This document shows positions 57,101 through 64,000 of a DNA stretch of 64,000 nt, one piece after another. The first letter of the stretch is position 1. Every line of letters starts with the position of its first letter. The notes under the pieces are model-generated. The model saw only the letters and a list, made by a program, of their open reading frames with translations, did no database searches and was not told where the DNA came from. This DNA is from Artemisia argyi (lineage: Eukaryota > Streptophyta > Magnoliopsida > Asterales > Asteraceae): contig CM060704.1 of assembly GCA_030686995.1 (NCBI GenBank), positions 110,614,542 through 110,678,541 on the forward strand, written 5' to 3'. Position numbers and translations under genes: made by a program.

Positions 57101-57727
57101 GAGGCTATGATCCCTCCTTCTTATAGAGAACGAAAGAACAAAGACGGTCTAACTCCGTATGAGTTATTCACCAAGGAACACAAAGAACTAGTCAAACTAG
57201 GTGAAACCTGGATGAAAGACACGGCTAGTCAATGTATGGTTGTTGCAGCACTTATTGCAACTATAGTCTTTGCTGCAGCTTTTATGGTTCCTGGTGGATA
57301 TAACCAAGATAATGGCTTCCCTATGTTCCGTTCAAAAGTAACACTTATGGTTTTCGTTGTGGCAGATGCAATTTCCCTATTCACATCTTCAGCATCTATT
57401 CTTATCTTCTTATCCATCCTCACATCTCGTTATGCTGAACGTGATTTCTTGGAATCACTACCCAAAAAGCTGATGGCAGGTCTAGCAACTCTTTTCATAT
57501 CAATAACAACCATGACGGTCGCTTTTAGTGTAAGCTTTTTTGTACTTTACAATAAAGGTTTGTTATGGATTCCAATTTTAATTGGTGCGTTAGCTTTGCT
57601 GCCAGTCGTCCTATATATTAAGCTGCAAATCCGTCTGTTTGTTGATGTAATTCGGTCGACATATGGTTCTAGGTACCTCTTTAAGCCCAGGAAACATGTT
57701 CTTTACTATGAAAACCCAAAGGTCTAG
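43075..57727 (+). CDS. Gene 3: ANK-PGG membrane protein (ITN1/ACD6-like), complete, 789 aa
   Basis: Six exons: 43075-43089, 43189-43330, 54229-54756, 55614-55745, 55950-56869 and 57095-57727 (TAG). All junctions are GT..AG with matching phases, 2370 bp in total. Residues 1-52 are a distinct N-terminus (MDEVK; MKQPAGGVQLGPIAEEKPLT; NLAKRYLLE). Residues 53-228 carry ankyrin repeats (ENGETALHVAASAK; NYNTALYLAAAAGN; MMPIYTAALFGN). Residues 229-272 are a hinge. Residues 273-579 hold four linker modules and ankyrin-like repeats (SRMLFVAAAMGN; GLSIFHIAVKHRH; ENNMLHLVG). Residues 580-789 are the PGG domain with four hydrophobic segments; PGG is at about 645-647. Family members are membrane proteins in stress and defence signalling; the role here is inferred. 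Intron 2 is 10.9 kb and holds an LTR retrotransposon. Intron 1 (99 bp) is itself open and in frame, so retention would add 33 residues. Confidence 0.85.
43189..43330 (+). CDS. Gene 3 exon 2: distinct N-terminal segment
   Basis: The acceptor is ..gtgactgtgcag and the donor GAAG|gtattt, ending in phase 1. That pairs with G|GA CCC AGA at 54229 to give E-G-P-R-E-E-Y, matching K-G-S-R-E-D in gene 2. This junction phase and the local protein match are the evidence for linking exons 10.9 kb apart. The N-terminus differs completely from the MSSTFFAKYQ start of gene 2. Confidence 0.7.
43875..44275 (+). repeat. 5' LTR of the LARD
   Basis: 401 bp, TG..CA. It contains a TATA-like actatatatatccctc, an inverted repeat ctctccacatgtggagag, and a (CT)n tract at about 44173-44197 that is longer than in the 3' LTR. 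It ends ..catattctaca. Confidence 0.9.
44278..44296 (+). other. Primer-binding site of the LARD
   Basis: TGGTATCAAGAGCCAAGG starts two bases after the LTR. It resembles the initiator tRNA-Met site TGGTATCAGAGC with one extra A. Confidence 0.8.
44621..44770 (+). repeat. 20-bp tandem repeat, seven copies
   Basis: The unit is actgcggttagctttggtca with G/T variants at one position. Seven exact-length copies fill 44621-44760 and an eighth is partial. A related ttgaccaaagttgac follows in inverted sense. Confidence 0.95.
45286..45530 (+). repeat. ttgcgatttgac minisatellite
   Basis: About 15 degenerate copies of a ~15-16-bp unit such as ttgcgatttgaccaa. Reading it gives C-D-L-T-N repeats, which is an artefact of the unit length. 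Weaker copies recur at 46530-46700. Confidence 0.9.
45700..48130 (+). repeat. Three diverged long direct repeats in the LARD interior
   Basis: The phrase (t)taaaggagttacgtt followed by tgctcaatat or actcagtgtcacacg recurs at about 45918, 47172 and 47938. Each is preceded by tcgggg-tggatgg-type and cttgg-t-atct-type phrases, and aaaatcccgcgaaag recurs at 45612 and 47582. This indicates old large duplications. Confidence 0.65.
48480..48740 (+). repeat. Duplicated block with G run
   Basis: ggcatatgcaatttttgagg followed by a G run and aaagggtgaat occurs at about 48559-48600 (13-14 G) and 48696-48735 (7 G). Confidence 0.8.
49889..49922. repeat. (TA)n tract in the LARD
   Basis: About 16 TA units. 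Confidence 0.9.
50119..50245 (+). repeat. Three ~45-50-bp tandem repeats
   Basis: The unit pattern is atatggcttgtagtcatttc then aggctacaacccggtcttcaa. Three diverged copies; within each, the t-g-tag and ctaca parts are short inverted repeats. Confidence 0.8.
51100..51290 (+). repeat. Direct repeat of ~50 bp in the LARD
   Basis: gggtaataacttcaagct followed by gtgatgtaagcgtgtctcga occurs at about 51118-51174 and 51226-51274. Confidence 0.85.
52841..52850 (+). other. Polypurine tract of the LARD
   Basis: agggggagat lies directly before the 3' LTR. Similar gaGGGGGAG tracts also occur inside at about 50571, 50752, 50880 and 51000. Confidence 0.8.
52851..53243 (+). repeat. 3' LTR of the LARD
   Basis: 393 bp, matching the 5' LTR except for a shorter (CT)n and about six single-base changes, all within the stretch equivalent to 44002-44045. 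All are transitions. Confidence 0.9.
53799..53998. mobile_element. PIF/Harbinger (Tourist-like) MITE, 200 bp
   Basis: The ends are GGGATGTTTGGTT and (reversed) GGGGGTGTTTGGTTT. TTA lies on both sides (53796-53798, 53999-54001). In gene 3 intron 2. Confidence 0.85.
54229..54756 (+). CDS. Gene 3 exon 3: N-terminal ankyrin repeats
   Basis: 528 bp, acceptor ..ctattctaaag (weak pyrimidine tract, but a T run ends 45 bp upstream), donor G|gtatgc. It encodes GPREEYLKIGVPQYEASIKC and the repeats listed for the gene. It aligns with 7329-7835, with a five-residue insertion (QYSKPE region). Confidence 0.9.
54757..55613. other. Gene 3 intron 3
   Basis: No exon or clear transposon was found. The phrase ttggtgatcggcttcaccaaa near 55046 is a short inverted repeat. 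The 105-codon ORF at 55199 has no known domain. Confidence 0.5.
55614..55745 (+). CDS. Gene 3 exon 4: hinge
   Basis: The acceptor is ..aaatattttcag and the donor TGGG|gtacgc; 132 bp, phase 1 to 1. It encodes DIALKILEKHKSLASDGKLL, GVLARKPDAFKGKK and CNFIWRFIVW, joining to VFALCSG in the next exon. It was missed as an ORF because it is short. Confidence 0.8.
55950..56869 (+). CDS. Gene 3 exon 5: repeated linker modules and second ankyrin block
   Basis: 920 bp, acceptor ..gttgatgtcag, donor AAG|gtacat. After ESEALQLLKVIWKDIA and DRIFRGPPDP come four modules (about 56131-56200, 56253-56330, 56341-56420, 56442-56526) with the pattern L-x-L-x-x-x-I-S-x-x-L-x-x-M-H-V-E-T-Q-x-I-I. Then come ankyrin-like repeats SRMLFVAAAMGN, GLSIFHIAVKHRH and ENNMLHLVG. 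No stops. Confidence 0.9.
57095..57727 (+). CDS. Gene 3 last exon: PGG membrane domain
   Basis: It encodes EVEAMIPPSYRERKNKDGLT and FTKEH, membrane segment CMVVAALIATIVFAAAFMV, then PGGYNQDNGFPMF, three further hydrophobic segments and the tail STYGSRYLFKPRK. It ends at TAG. Confidence 0.92.
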   Translation, partial: EVEAMIPPSYRERKNKDGLTPYELFTKEHKELVKLGETWMKDTASQCMVVAALIATIVFAAAFMVPGGYNQDNGFPMFRSKVTLMVFVVADAISLFTSSASILIFLSILTSRYAERDFLESLPKKLMAGLATLFISITTMTVAFSVSFFVLYNKGLLWIPILIGALALLPVVLYIKLQIRLFVDVIRSTYGSRYLFKPRKHVLYYENPKV

Positions 57728-57993
57728 CCATTGTTGTTCTTCAATTGTATTGGGTCTATTTCAAGATTTTTAATAAAATGTATGTAAGTCGTAGATTCAG
57801 TGACTTTCATAACCTCTTTCCCCTCTTCATTAGATGTGGAAGAGAGAAAAATCAATGTATTCTATAAATTTGTTTACCTATCGGACTGTTTGGCCCTGTA
57901 TTTATGTACTTAAATTTGGGTTATTTTTACCATTGCATTCGGGGGTTTAAAAACTATGAAGAAGGATACCGAATGATTATCGGTTATAAATAT
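57728..57993. other. Gene 3 3' UTR and flank
   Basis: No further gene. Plant polyadenylation signals such as aataaaatg (about 57772) are present. Confidence 0.5.
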
Positions 57994-58201
57994 AAGAGTA
58001 AATTTCATAAATCGTCTATGTGGTTTAACGGATTTGGTCCCTCGAAAGATTTTTTCTCGGATCCTCTCCCCGTGGTTTATACCTGTAACGGGTTTGGTCC
58101 CTCTGGCTAACGCTCGTTAGTTTTTTCCGTTAGCTAACGACCGTTTGCAACAAACATTTGCACCGTTAGTCTTTTATACTAACGGCCGTTTATACTTAAA
58201 A

Positions 58202-58248
<47 letters not shown>

Positions 58249-59257
58249 AAAAAAAATTAAAAATTAAAAATTTGGTTTTCTAATAATTTTTTTTTTTCTA
58301 AATATCTTTAAAATTTATATACGTTTTTATACACATTTCTATACACGTTTCATACACACGTTTTTATACACACGTTTTTATACAAACGTTTTTACACGTT
58401 TTTATACACACGTTTTTATACACTTATTTTTACACACGTTTTTACACTCATTTTTATACACACGTTTTTATACACACGTTTTTACACACGTTTTTATACA
58501 CTCGTTTTTACACATGTTTTTATACACACGTTTTTATACACACATTTTTACACGCGTTTTTATATACATATTTTTACACATTTGAACACACGTACACATT
58601 TATACACGTTGTTACACACGTACACATTTATACACACATTCTTATACAAGTTTTAAAAAGCGTGCGTATAAAAACGTGTGTATAAAAACGTGTGTAAAGT
58701 GTAAACACGTGTGTGTAAAAAAGTGTGTATAAAAATGTGTGTAAAAACGTGTGTATAAAAATGAGTGTATAAAAACGTGTGTATAAAAAAATGTGTATAA
58801 AAATATGTATATAAAAACGTGTGTATAAAAATATGTGTAAAAACGTGTATAAAAATGAGTATAAAAACATGTGTAAAAACGTGTGTATAAAAAAGTATGT
58901 ATAAAAACGTGTGTATAAAAACGTGTGTATAAATTTTAAAGATATTTAGAAAAAAAAATTATAAGAAAACCAATTTTTTATTATTTTTATTTATTTTAAT
59001 TTTTATTTTTTTAATTAAAAAAAACAAAAAAAAAAAAACAAATTTTGTGTTAAGTATAAACGGCCGTTAGTATAAAGGACTAACGGTGCAAATGTTTGTT
59101 GCAAATGGTCGTTAGCTAACGGAAAAAACTAACGAGCGTTAGCCAGAGGGACCAAACCCGTTACAAGTATAAACCACGGGGAGAGGATCCGGAAAAAAAT
59201 CTTTCGAGGGACCAAATCCGTTAAACCACAGGGACGATTCATGAAATTTACTCTAAG
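57994..59257. mobile_element. Palindromic Mutator-like foldback element, 1.26 kb
   Basis: Inverted arms of ~210 bp (57994-58202 and 59040-59257) begin aagagtaaatttcat / cttagagtaaatttcat. The arms share taacggatttggtccctcg, ggcta-acgctcgttag and cggccgtttata. The flanks are TATAAATAT and TATAAATAC, a 9-bp duplication with one change, typical of Mutator. Between the arms are T/A runs and a minisatellite of ~15-bp units (acacacgtttttat), which inverts at about 58650. No transposase. Confidence 0.8.
58320..58935. repeat. Inverted acacacgtttttat minisatellite
   Basis: The left half is plus-sense (cacacgtttttatac) and the right half is the reverse complement (gtataaaaacgtgtg). The centre near 58650 is the axis of the whole element. 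More than 30 degenerate units. Confidence 0.85.
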
Positions 59258-59346
59258 TATAAATACATGCAAATAAAATCTCAATATTGATGTATATTAT
59301 AATTTTGTTTATTGGTTTTTGGAATTGATATTAACATATTTATTAT

Positions 59347-59650
59347 ATGGCAAATGACAAAAAAATCACCGAATTTGACACTTTTGTGATTGTGTGTAGC
59401 AAACTATTTTTTTTTTCCTTATTGTGTGTATTGAATTTTTTAATTTCGATCATTGTGTGTATTTTGTATCATTTTACCCTTACTTTTTTAAAATTTTAAA
59501 TGATAAAATGGTTATTTTACATGATAGAATAGTGAAAAAATACACACAATGATCGAAATTTGATAGTTTAGTACACACATAAAAAAAATAATAGCTACAT
59601 ACAATCACAAAAAGTATCAAATTCGATGCATTTTTTTTTGTCATTTGCCC
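59347..59650. mobile_element. Foldback MITE, 304 bp
   Basis: The arms ggcaaatgacaaaaaaatc and (reversed) ggcaaatgacaaaaaaaaat continue for over 50 bp. The flanks ATTTATTAT and ATTTATTAA are a near-perfect 9-bp duplication, so it is Mutator-like. Non-coding. Confidence 0.75.
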
Positions 59651-59932
59651 ATTTATTAAATGTATTTTTTTGTGTCTAATGAAGAATATTTAATGGTTAA
59701 AAAATTGAGACGTGGGTGCTTATTTTTTAAGGCTAGTGACATTAACGGATTCAATCCCCCTATTTTTTACTGTCACGTCAGCTTTCTCTCTCCAGCGACT
59801 TACAAGCGGTTGGGTGCTCCAGTAAGGCGACCTATACTATAAAAAAACATACCCCACAAAAACAACTTTTACATTTAATTAAACACACACGAAGGAAAAA
59901 AATAAGCACAAGATTGTCGACCGTGCACAAGA

Positions 59933-60552
59933 CGAGGGGCGGAGCCACATTAGAAGTAGTGGGGGAACCGCCCCAAACGGAGTTCTTGCGGATACACAAA
60001 ATTTATAAGAAAAAATGTAAAATATATTGGAAAAATGTCCAGTGCCCTCGCCCATCAAATCTGAGTGTCCTCGTCTCTTCAGCTGGACAACAATTAAAGA
60101 GTGCTTTAATGTAAAATATTGGAGTTTTCGGTGGGTTTGTTTGATCGGAAATAATAGAGATAGATAGGGAATTGTGAAAAGATTGTGGGGAGAGGACATG
60201 TAAGTAGGGACATACACAGTATTTAAATATTATTTCTTTTCTCTTTCTAAACGTAACTGTATAACATGTGAAGACATCAAGACGGTACCTTTAGAAAAGT
60301 TGCTTTTTGTGATTAGTGATCTTAATATATATTACAAAGTCTAAATGAGTACTTGAAATCATCAACTTGGATTTTATTTTATCGACACCGGCCTAAATTT
60401 ATAACTAGTGTTAAACTGTTAATTACTTAATTGCATTATAGTTGCCCCGACCCGATTTCTTTCAAATTATGCTAAAAAGATAGCATTTTCCGACATGTAT
60501 TTAACCATTCGCTTGATGCCCCCCGTGATCATGTTTCCTGGCTCCGCCACTG
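59933..60552. mobile_element. hAT-type non-autonomous element, 620 bp
   Basis: The left end is GAGGGGCGGAGCCA and the right end reversed is CAGTGGCGGAGCCA. The flanks CACAAGAC and CACAAGGC are an 8-bp duplication with one change. It is related to 4246-4972. No transposase. Confidence 0.75.
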
Positions 60553-60939
60553 CACAAGGCCCATTTGAGGTTTTGTCGTCCTTCGATCGAATCACCCCAA
60601 TAAGCAAGATCGAATGAGATCGATCACTTTACTCGATCCCCTACTCCTTCTGGCACTAGCCTAACAGAAGAGAATATATTAGACCAACTAACAAATCATG
60701 TTTCGTTTATAAGTTTAATTAACAAAATCAAAGCCAAAAATAAAATACTCCTAAACAAACAATGTTTGATCAAATTTACGCATTTAAATCTTTTCCAATT
60801 GATGCAAGCTCTAACTAATTTACACAATTTGATTCATGACTATATTTTTGGGATCTATAAACTAAAAATAAATTTTCATACTTTACAATCATTGCGAATT
60901 AGGGAAGGAGATCAAATCCGAACTGCACAACCAACACAA

Positions 60940-61330
60940 AACGTTTCTGCTAAATTATTGGCAAAGAATGAGATTGTTTTTAATAGCCTTCCACTTTATT
61001 ACGTATCTATGTTTCAGGTTCGAGAGGGCGCAGCAGATGAAATTGAGAAGATTCGCAAAAGTTTCTTTTGGGGAAAAGATCCCAGCGAGCAAAAGCTATG
61101 TGTGGTGGACTCGAATAGTATTATCAAAAGTAAACAAAATGGGGGTCGTGGAGTCGGGAATCTGCGAATTAGGAATCAAACCCTCCAGTACAAGTGGTTA
61201 TGGTGATATGGAAACGAGAAAGAAGCACTTCGAAGAAAATTAATTGATGCTAAAGATGGTAGGCGCGAGTTTAGTCTATCTCCGTTGAGTCCAAAAAAGT
61301 CTTTCGTGTTCCTTGTCCGGAAGAAAATTA
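60940..61330 (+). pseudogene. LINE (L1-type) fragment, end of the RT ORF
   Basis: Plus-strand reading: NSLPLYYVSMFQVREGAADE, then IEKIRKSFFWGKDPSEQK, then GGRGVGNLRIRNQTLQYKWL. This is the conserved region after the reverse transcriptase domain of plant L1 LINEs. TGA follows the Trp, after which YGNEKEALRRKLIDAKDG continues the match toward the zf-RVT region. Upstream RT and the endonuclease are absent, so it is a broken fragment. Confidence 0.8.
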
Positions 61331-61379
61331 TTGAAGTTGTTAATTTGCAGTTATGTTCGGGTGTTGTAGCTAGAAGGGG

Positions 61380-64000
61380 CTTGATGCACTGATGCGTAGG
61401 GATTGCACCAGGCTTTACCTCTCAAGGGATCTTGAGAAGCTTACAACCCCCACCAGGCAGTGTACCTGATCGATGTAGTATAGTATAATGACAAGTATCG
61501 GGGGATTGATCGTTCAGCTAGGAATAGTGTCGCTAGGATTAGAAAACCTAAATACTAGATCTAGAGATGAGGGATGATTCTTTTTGTATTTTTTATATTT
61601 TTAGGAAAGCAAGTAAAAATCTCGGGTTTTAAGGATTTGGGCGGAATTAGTTGCTAGTCAACTAACCCAATACTAAAGATGCAATCAAAATAAAATATTA
61701 AAATGAAAATAAAACTATATTAAACTAAGGTTGTGAGCAATATGTAGGAAAAATGTGTTTACTTAGATTTCACTACTCCCTAGATATCTTTTACACGTTA
61801 ATTACTTGTTATAGTTGCGTGAATGACAGATTGTATTCCTTAATATCATTCATGGAGTGGCGTACTTACTTCCCCAATCCTATGAGTGCCTATTTCACTC
61901 CTATGTCGAGCCTGCAAGAAGCTCCTAACATGGGATCATTAGAATTTACTCATGCATTAAATACAACCAATAAAACCTAGTACACATCGGTTCATGTTTC
62001 CTAAGACGTTCAAGCATGTTACACAATGGAGATCTGCCAGTTTTCTTAAGCCTAACATTGAAATCATTCATCCAATACAACCATAAACAAGTAATCAACA
62101 CATAATCAACATCTAGGTTTCATTAGATCTAAGCAAACACAAGATAAATCTAGCCTAGCATGTTGAAATCAAGACAAGCACAAAATATAGACAACCAACA
62201 CATAGACATATTGATTGAATTAAGAGAAGACTTATCTCAATAGCACATGTAAGGATTCAAGGGTTGAAAACCCTTGAAAAGCTGTAAAATTCGTATAAGG
62301 TTCGGCCCTAGAGTTTCTCCACACACGTGTTCTTTTTAATGAATGAAAATTAGAAAACTATATATAGATATTAGGAGGTGACGGCGTCAAGAACAAAGGT
62401 CTGACGCCGTCATCTCGCCGCCCAATAATTCCTCGGACTGCCTAGATCTACATCTGACGCCGTCATGTAGTCCCTTTTTGCAGGCCGTCACATAATTAAC
62501 TCTTGACGCTCTACTTGTGACGCCTTCATGTTTGTACTGGGTCATCATGGTATTTACTCTTGACGCCGTCAGGAATGTCCTCTTGACGCCGTCATACACT
62601 GTTTCCAGCATGGAAAATAAAGTCTTTGGCGTTTTCTTCACTTTTATGCTCAAAAAACGTCCGAATTGCTTCATTTTCCAGATTTCACTCCCAAAGTACC
62701 TAAAATCACAAAAGGAACGATTTAGGGTAATATTTGATCAAATAAATTCAATTCCGGACTTAAATGACCCCCTAAAAGTGGTTCATTTTTCGCCTCATCA
62801 TATACCCTTACACTTGAGATTTGCTTGTCCTCAAGCAAATGCGCTTTTATTCTAATCAAAATACAAGTTAGGGGTCATTTAACACTAATATAAAAGTAAT
62901 TACAACAAATAATCATTCTACTAAAGACCAAAGACAAGCACGGAGGTCATACACTAGCACCTCACAAATAGTGTTTAGATACTCACATCTCTCGGGTGTA
63001 ATAAAGTATAAATTACAATATGGAAACGGAAGATATCTCTCACTACCTGTTATAGCAAAATAGATTACCATAGGCTTGGAAAAGGATCAAACCTCCACCA
63101 CATGGCGTAAGCACCTAGGATAAACTATCAAAGAGGTCTTTTAAAGGGTTGTAACGTTAGGTGTAGGGATATGAAATACACGGTTTTGTTGGATATAGGT
63201 AGTCTTTACTGGTGGCGAGTTAACAATCTTGGTTAATTACATGTACAATATGGCGTTGCTAAGCCAAGACTAGACTCGACTTAAGCTAATAAATGAAAAA
63301 TAACCAAAACATAAAATGAACATAGAATAAAAAAGGATGGTAGTCCGTATGTTTTTTTCTCTTTTCTTTTTCTATTTTTTTTTTCTTTCTTTTTCTTGTT
63401 TTTTCGATTTTTTTTTCCCATACACTCTTACCCTACCATCCAAAATAATACATCATAGGGAATGTAAATTCCCCTTACACTTGAATTTTTACATACTTTA
63501 CAAATAAACTAATCTAATGATTCAAATTAAGAAAATTAAAACACTTGGAGTACTTTTGAGATTAATGTACATATGGGGGTAATAAATGATGTTCTTCCCC
63601 ATTACTCCATAAAATAAGTACTTTACCCATGAGTCCCAATCGTCCCAAAACAATATGTACAAGGATATGACTCGACTTAGCAACCATGTAATCAATTAGA
63701 TAGTTAACTTAGGGTTTAACAAATAACAATAATGCACTAAAAATGAGTGCATACATGGAAGGCTAAGGCGATTTGGGTGTACATTTAAGTGTGGTGTAAC
63801 AAATTCTTCCTTTAAGTAAAATGCTTAAAGTTAGAAATGAAAAGATAGGCTCGGAGGGGTGTACTAGGGGTTTCGTGTACTAAAAATGAGTACAACGCTA
63901 AGGTGTGGGAAAAATTAATTGACTTAACTAGCCAAGTAATATGACTTAAATGGTCAAGTAATTATGATACGGGTTTAACACAAGGGTGATCCTAATGCCT
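61380..64000. other. Probable non-coding part of an LTR retrotransposon
   Basis: No gene on either strand. The text around 61440-61530 (gtgtacctgatcgatgtagt..cggggga..gatcgttcagctagg) and the CT/T-rich tract at 63350-63420 remind me of the non-coding 3' part of Tat-type gypsy elements. This is from memory and no LTR pair lies in the window. It runs off the right edge. Confidence 0.35.
62379..62594. repeat. Cluster of tgacgccgtca palindromes
   Basis: TGACG(C/G)CGTCA occurs at 62379-62389, 62402-62412, 62455-62465, 62561-62571 and 62584-62594, with variants between (tgacgccttca at 62518). Each contains TGACG on both strands, the core of plant bZIP (as-1/TGA-factor) sites. Confidence 0.8.

Noticed and set aside
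58628..58870. Phe/Tyr/Thr-rich ORF in the palindromic element
   Set aside because: A translation of the acacacgtttttat minisatellite.

Overview
The window looks like nuclear DNA from a eudicot plant. It is AT-rich, its genes have GT..AG introns, and it is packed with plant transposons (hAT, PIF/Harbinger, Mutator-like and Helitron elements, SINEs, a LINE, copia-type and gypsy-type LTR elements). The gene family and repeats suggest Asteraceae, but that is an inference without a database search. No rRNA, tRNA, CRISPR or bacterial operon is visible.

The only substantial genes are three plus-strand paralogues of one family: ankyrin-repeat membrane proteins with a C-terminal PGG domain (ITN1/ACD6-like). 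Gene 1 (637-2226) has only its last two exons here; its 5' exons must lie left of the window or be lost. Gene 2 (6823-16362) has six exons, with introns swollen by repeats, and an in-frame TAG at 14822-14824 that splits it into an ankyrin-only N-terminal part and an otherwise open linker/ANK/PGG part. Gene 3 (43075-57727) is complete in my model: six exons, consistent phases, 789 residues. Its first two small exons lie 10.9 kb upstream of the rest, because a 9.4 kb LTR retrotransposon sits in intron 2.

Between the genes: 3.1-5 kb holds a receptor-kinase fragment, a CACTA-like repeat and two hAT elements. 7.9-11.9 kb (gene 2 intron) is a chain of four elements separated by (TA)n tracts. 12.1-14.8 kb (next intron) holds an AT-hook gene fragment, a MITE and a hAT MITE. 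16.4-21.8 kb has exon-like fragments on the minus strand, including a SufE-like one. 21.8-32.3 kb is a decayed minus-strand gypsy chromovirus holding a probable solo LTR. 32.9-42.7 kb has two 1.2 kb hAT sister copies in opposite orientation, around a probable 5.1 kb Helitron carrying an RPA-like exon and a second Helitron-type end.

The 43,875-53,243 retrotransposon has matching LTRs, a 5-bp target duplication, a primer-binding site and a polypurine tract, but its 8.6 kb interior has no recognisable gag or pol. It is best described as a large retrotransposon derivative (LARD) with several classes of internal tandem repeat. Downstream of gene 3 come a 1.26 kb palindromic Mutator-like element, a small foldback MITE, another hAT element, a LINE fragment, and a 2.6 kb LTR-like region with repeated TGACGCCGTCA palindromes.

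The genes share one predicted architecture and presumably arose by tandem duplication. The window shows no operon-like cooperation beyond that.
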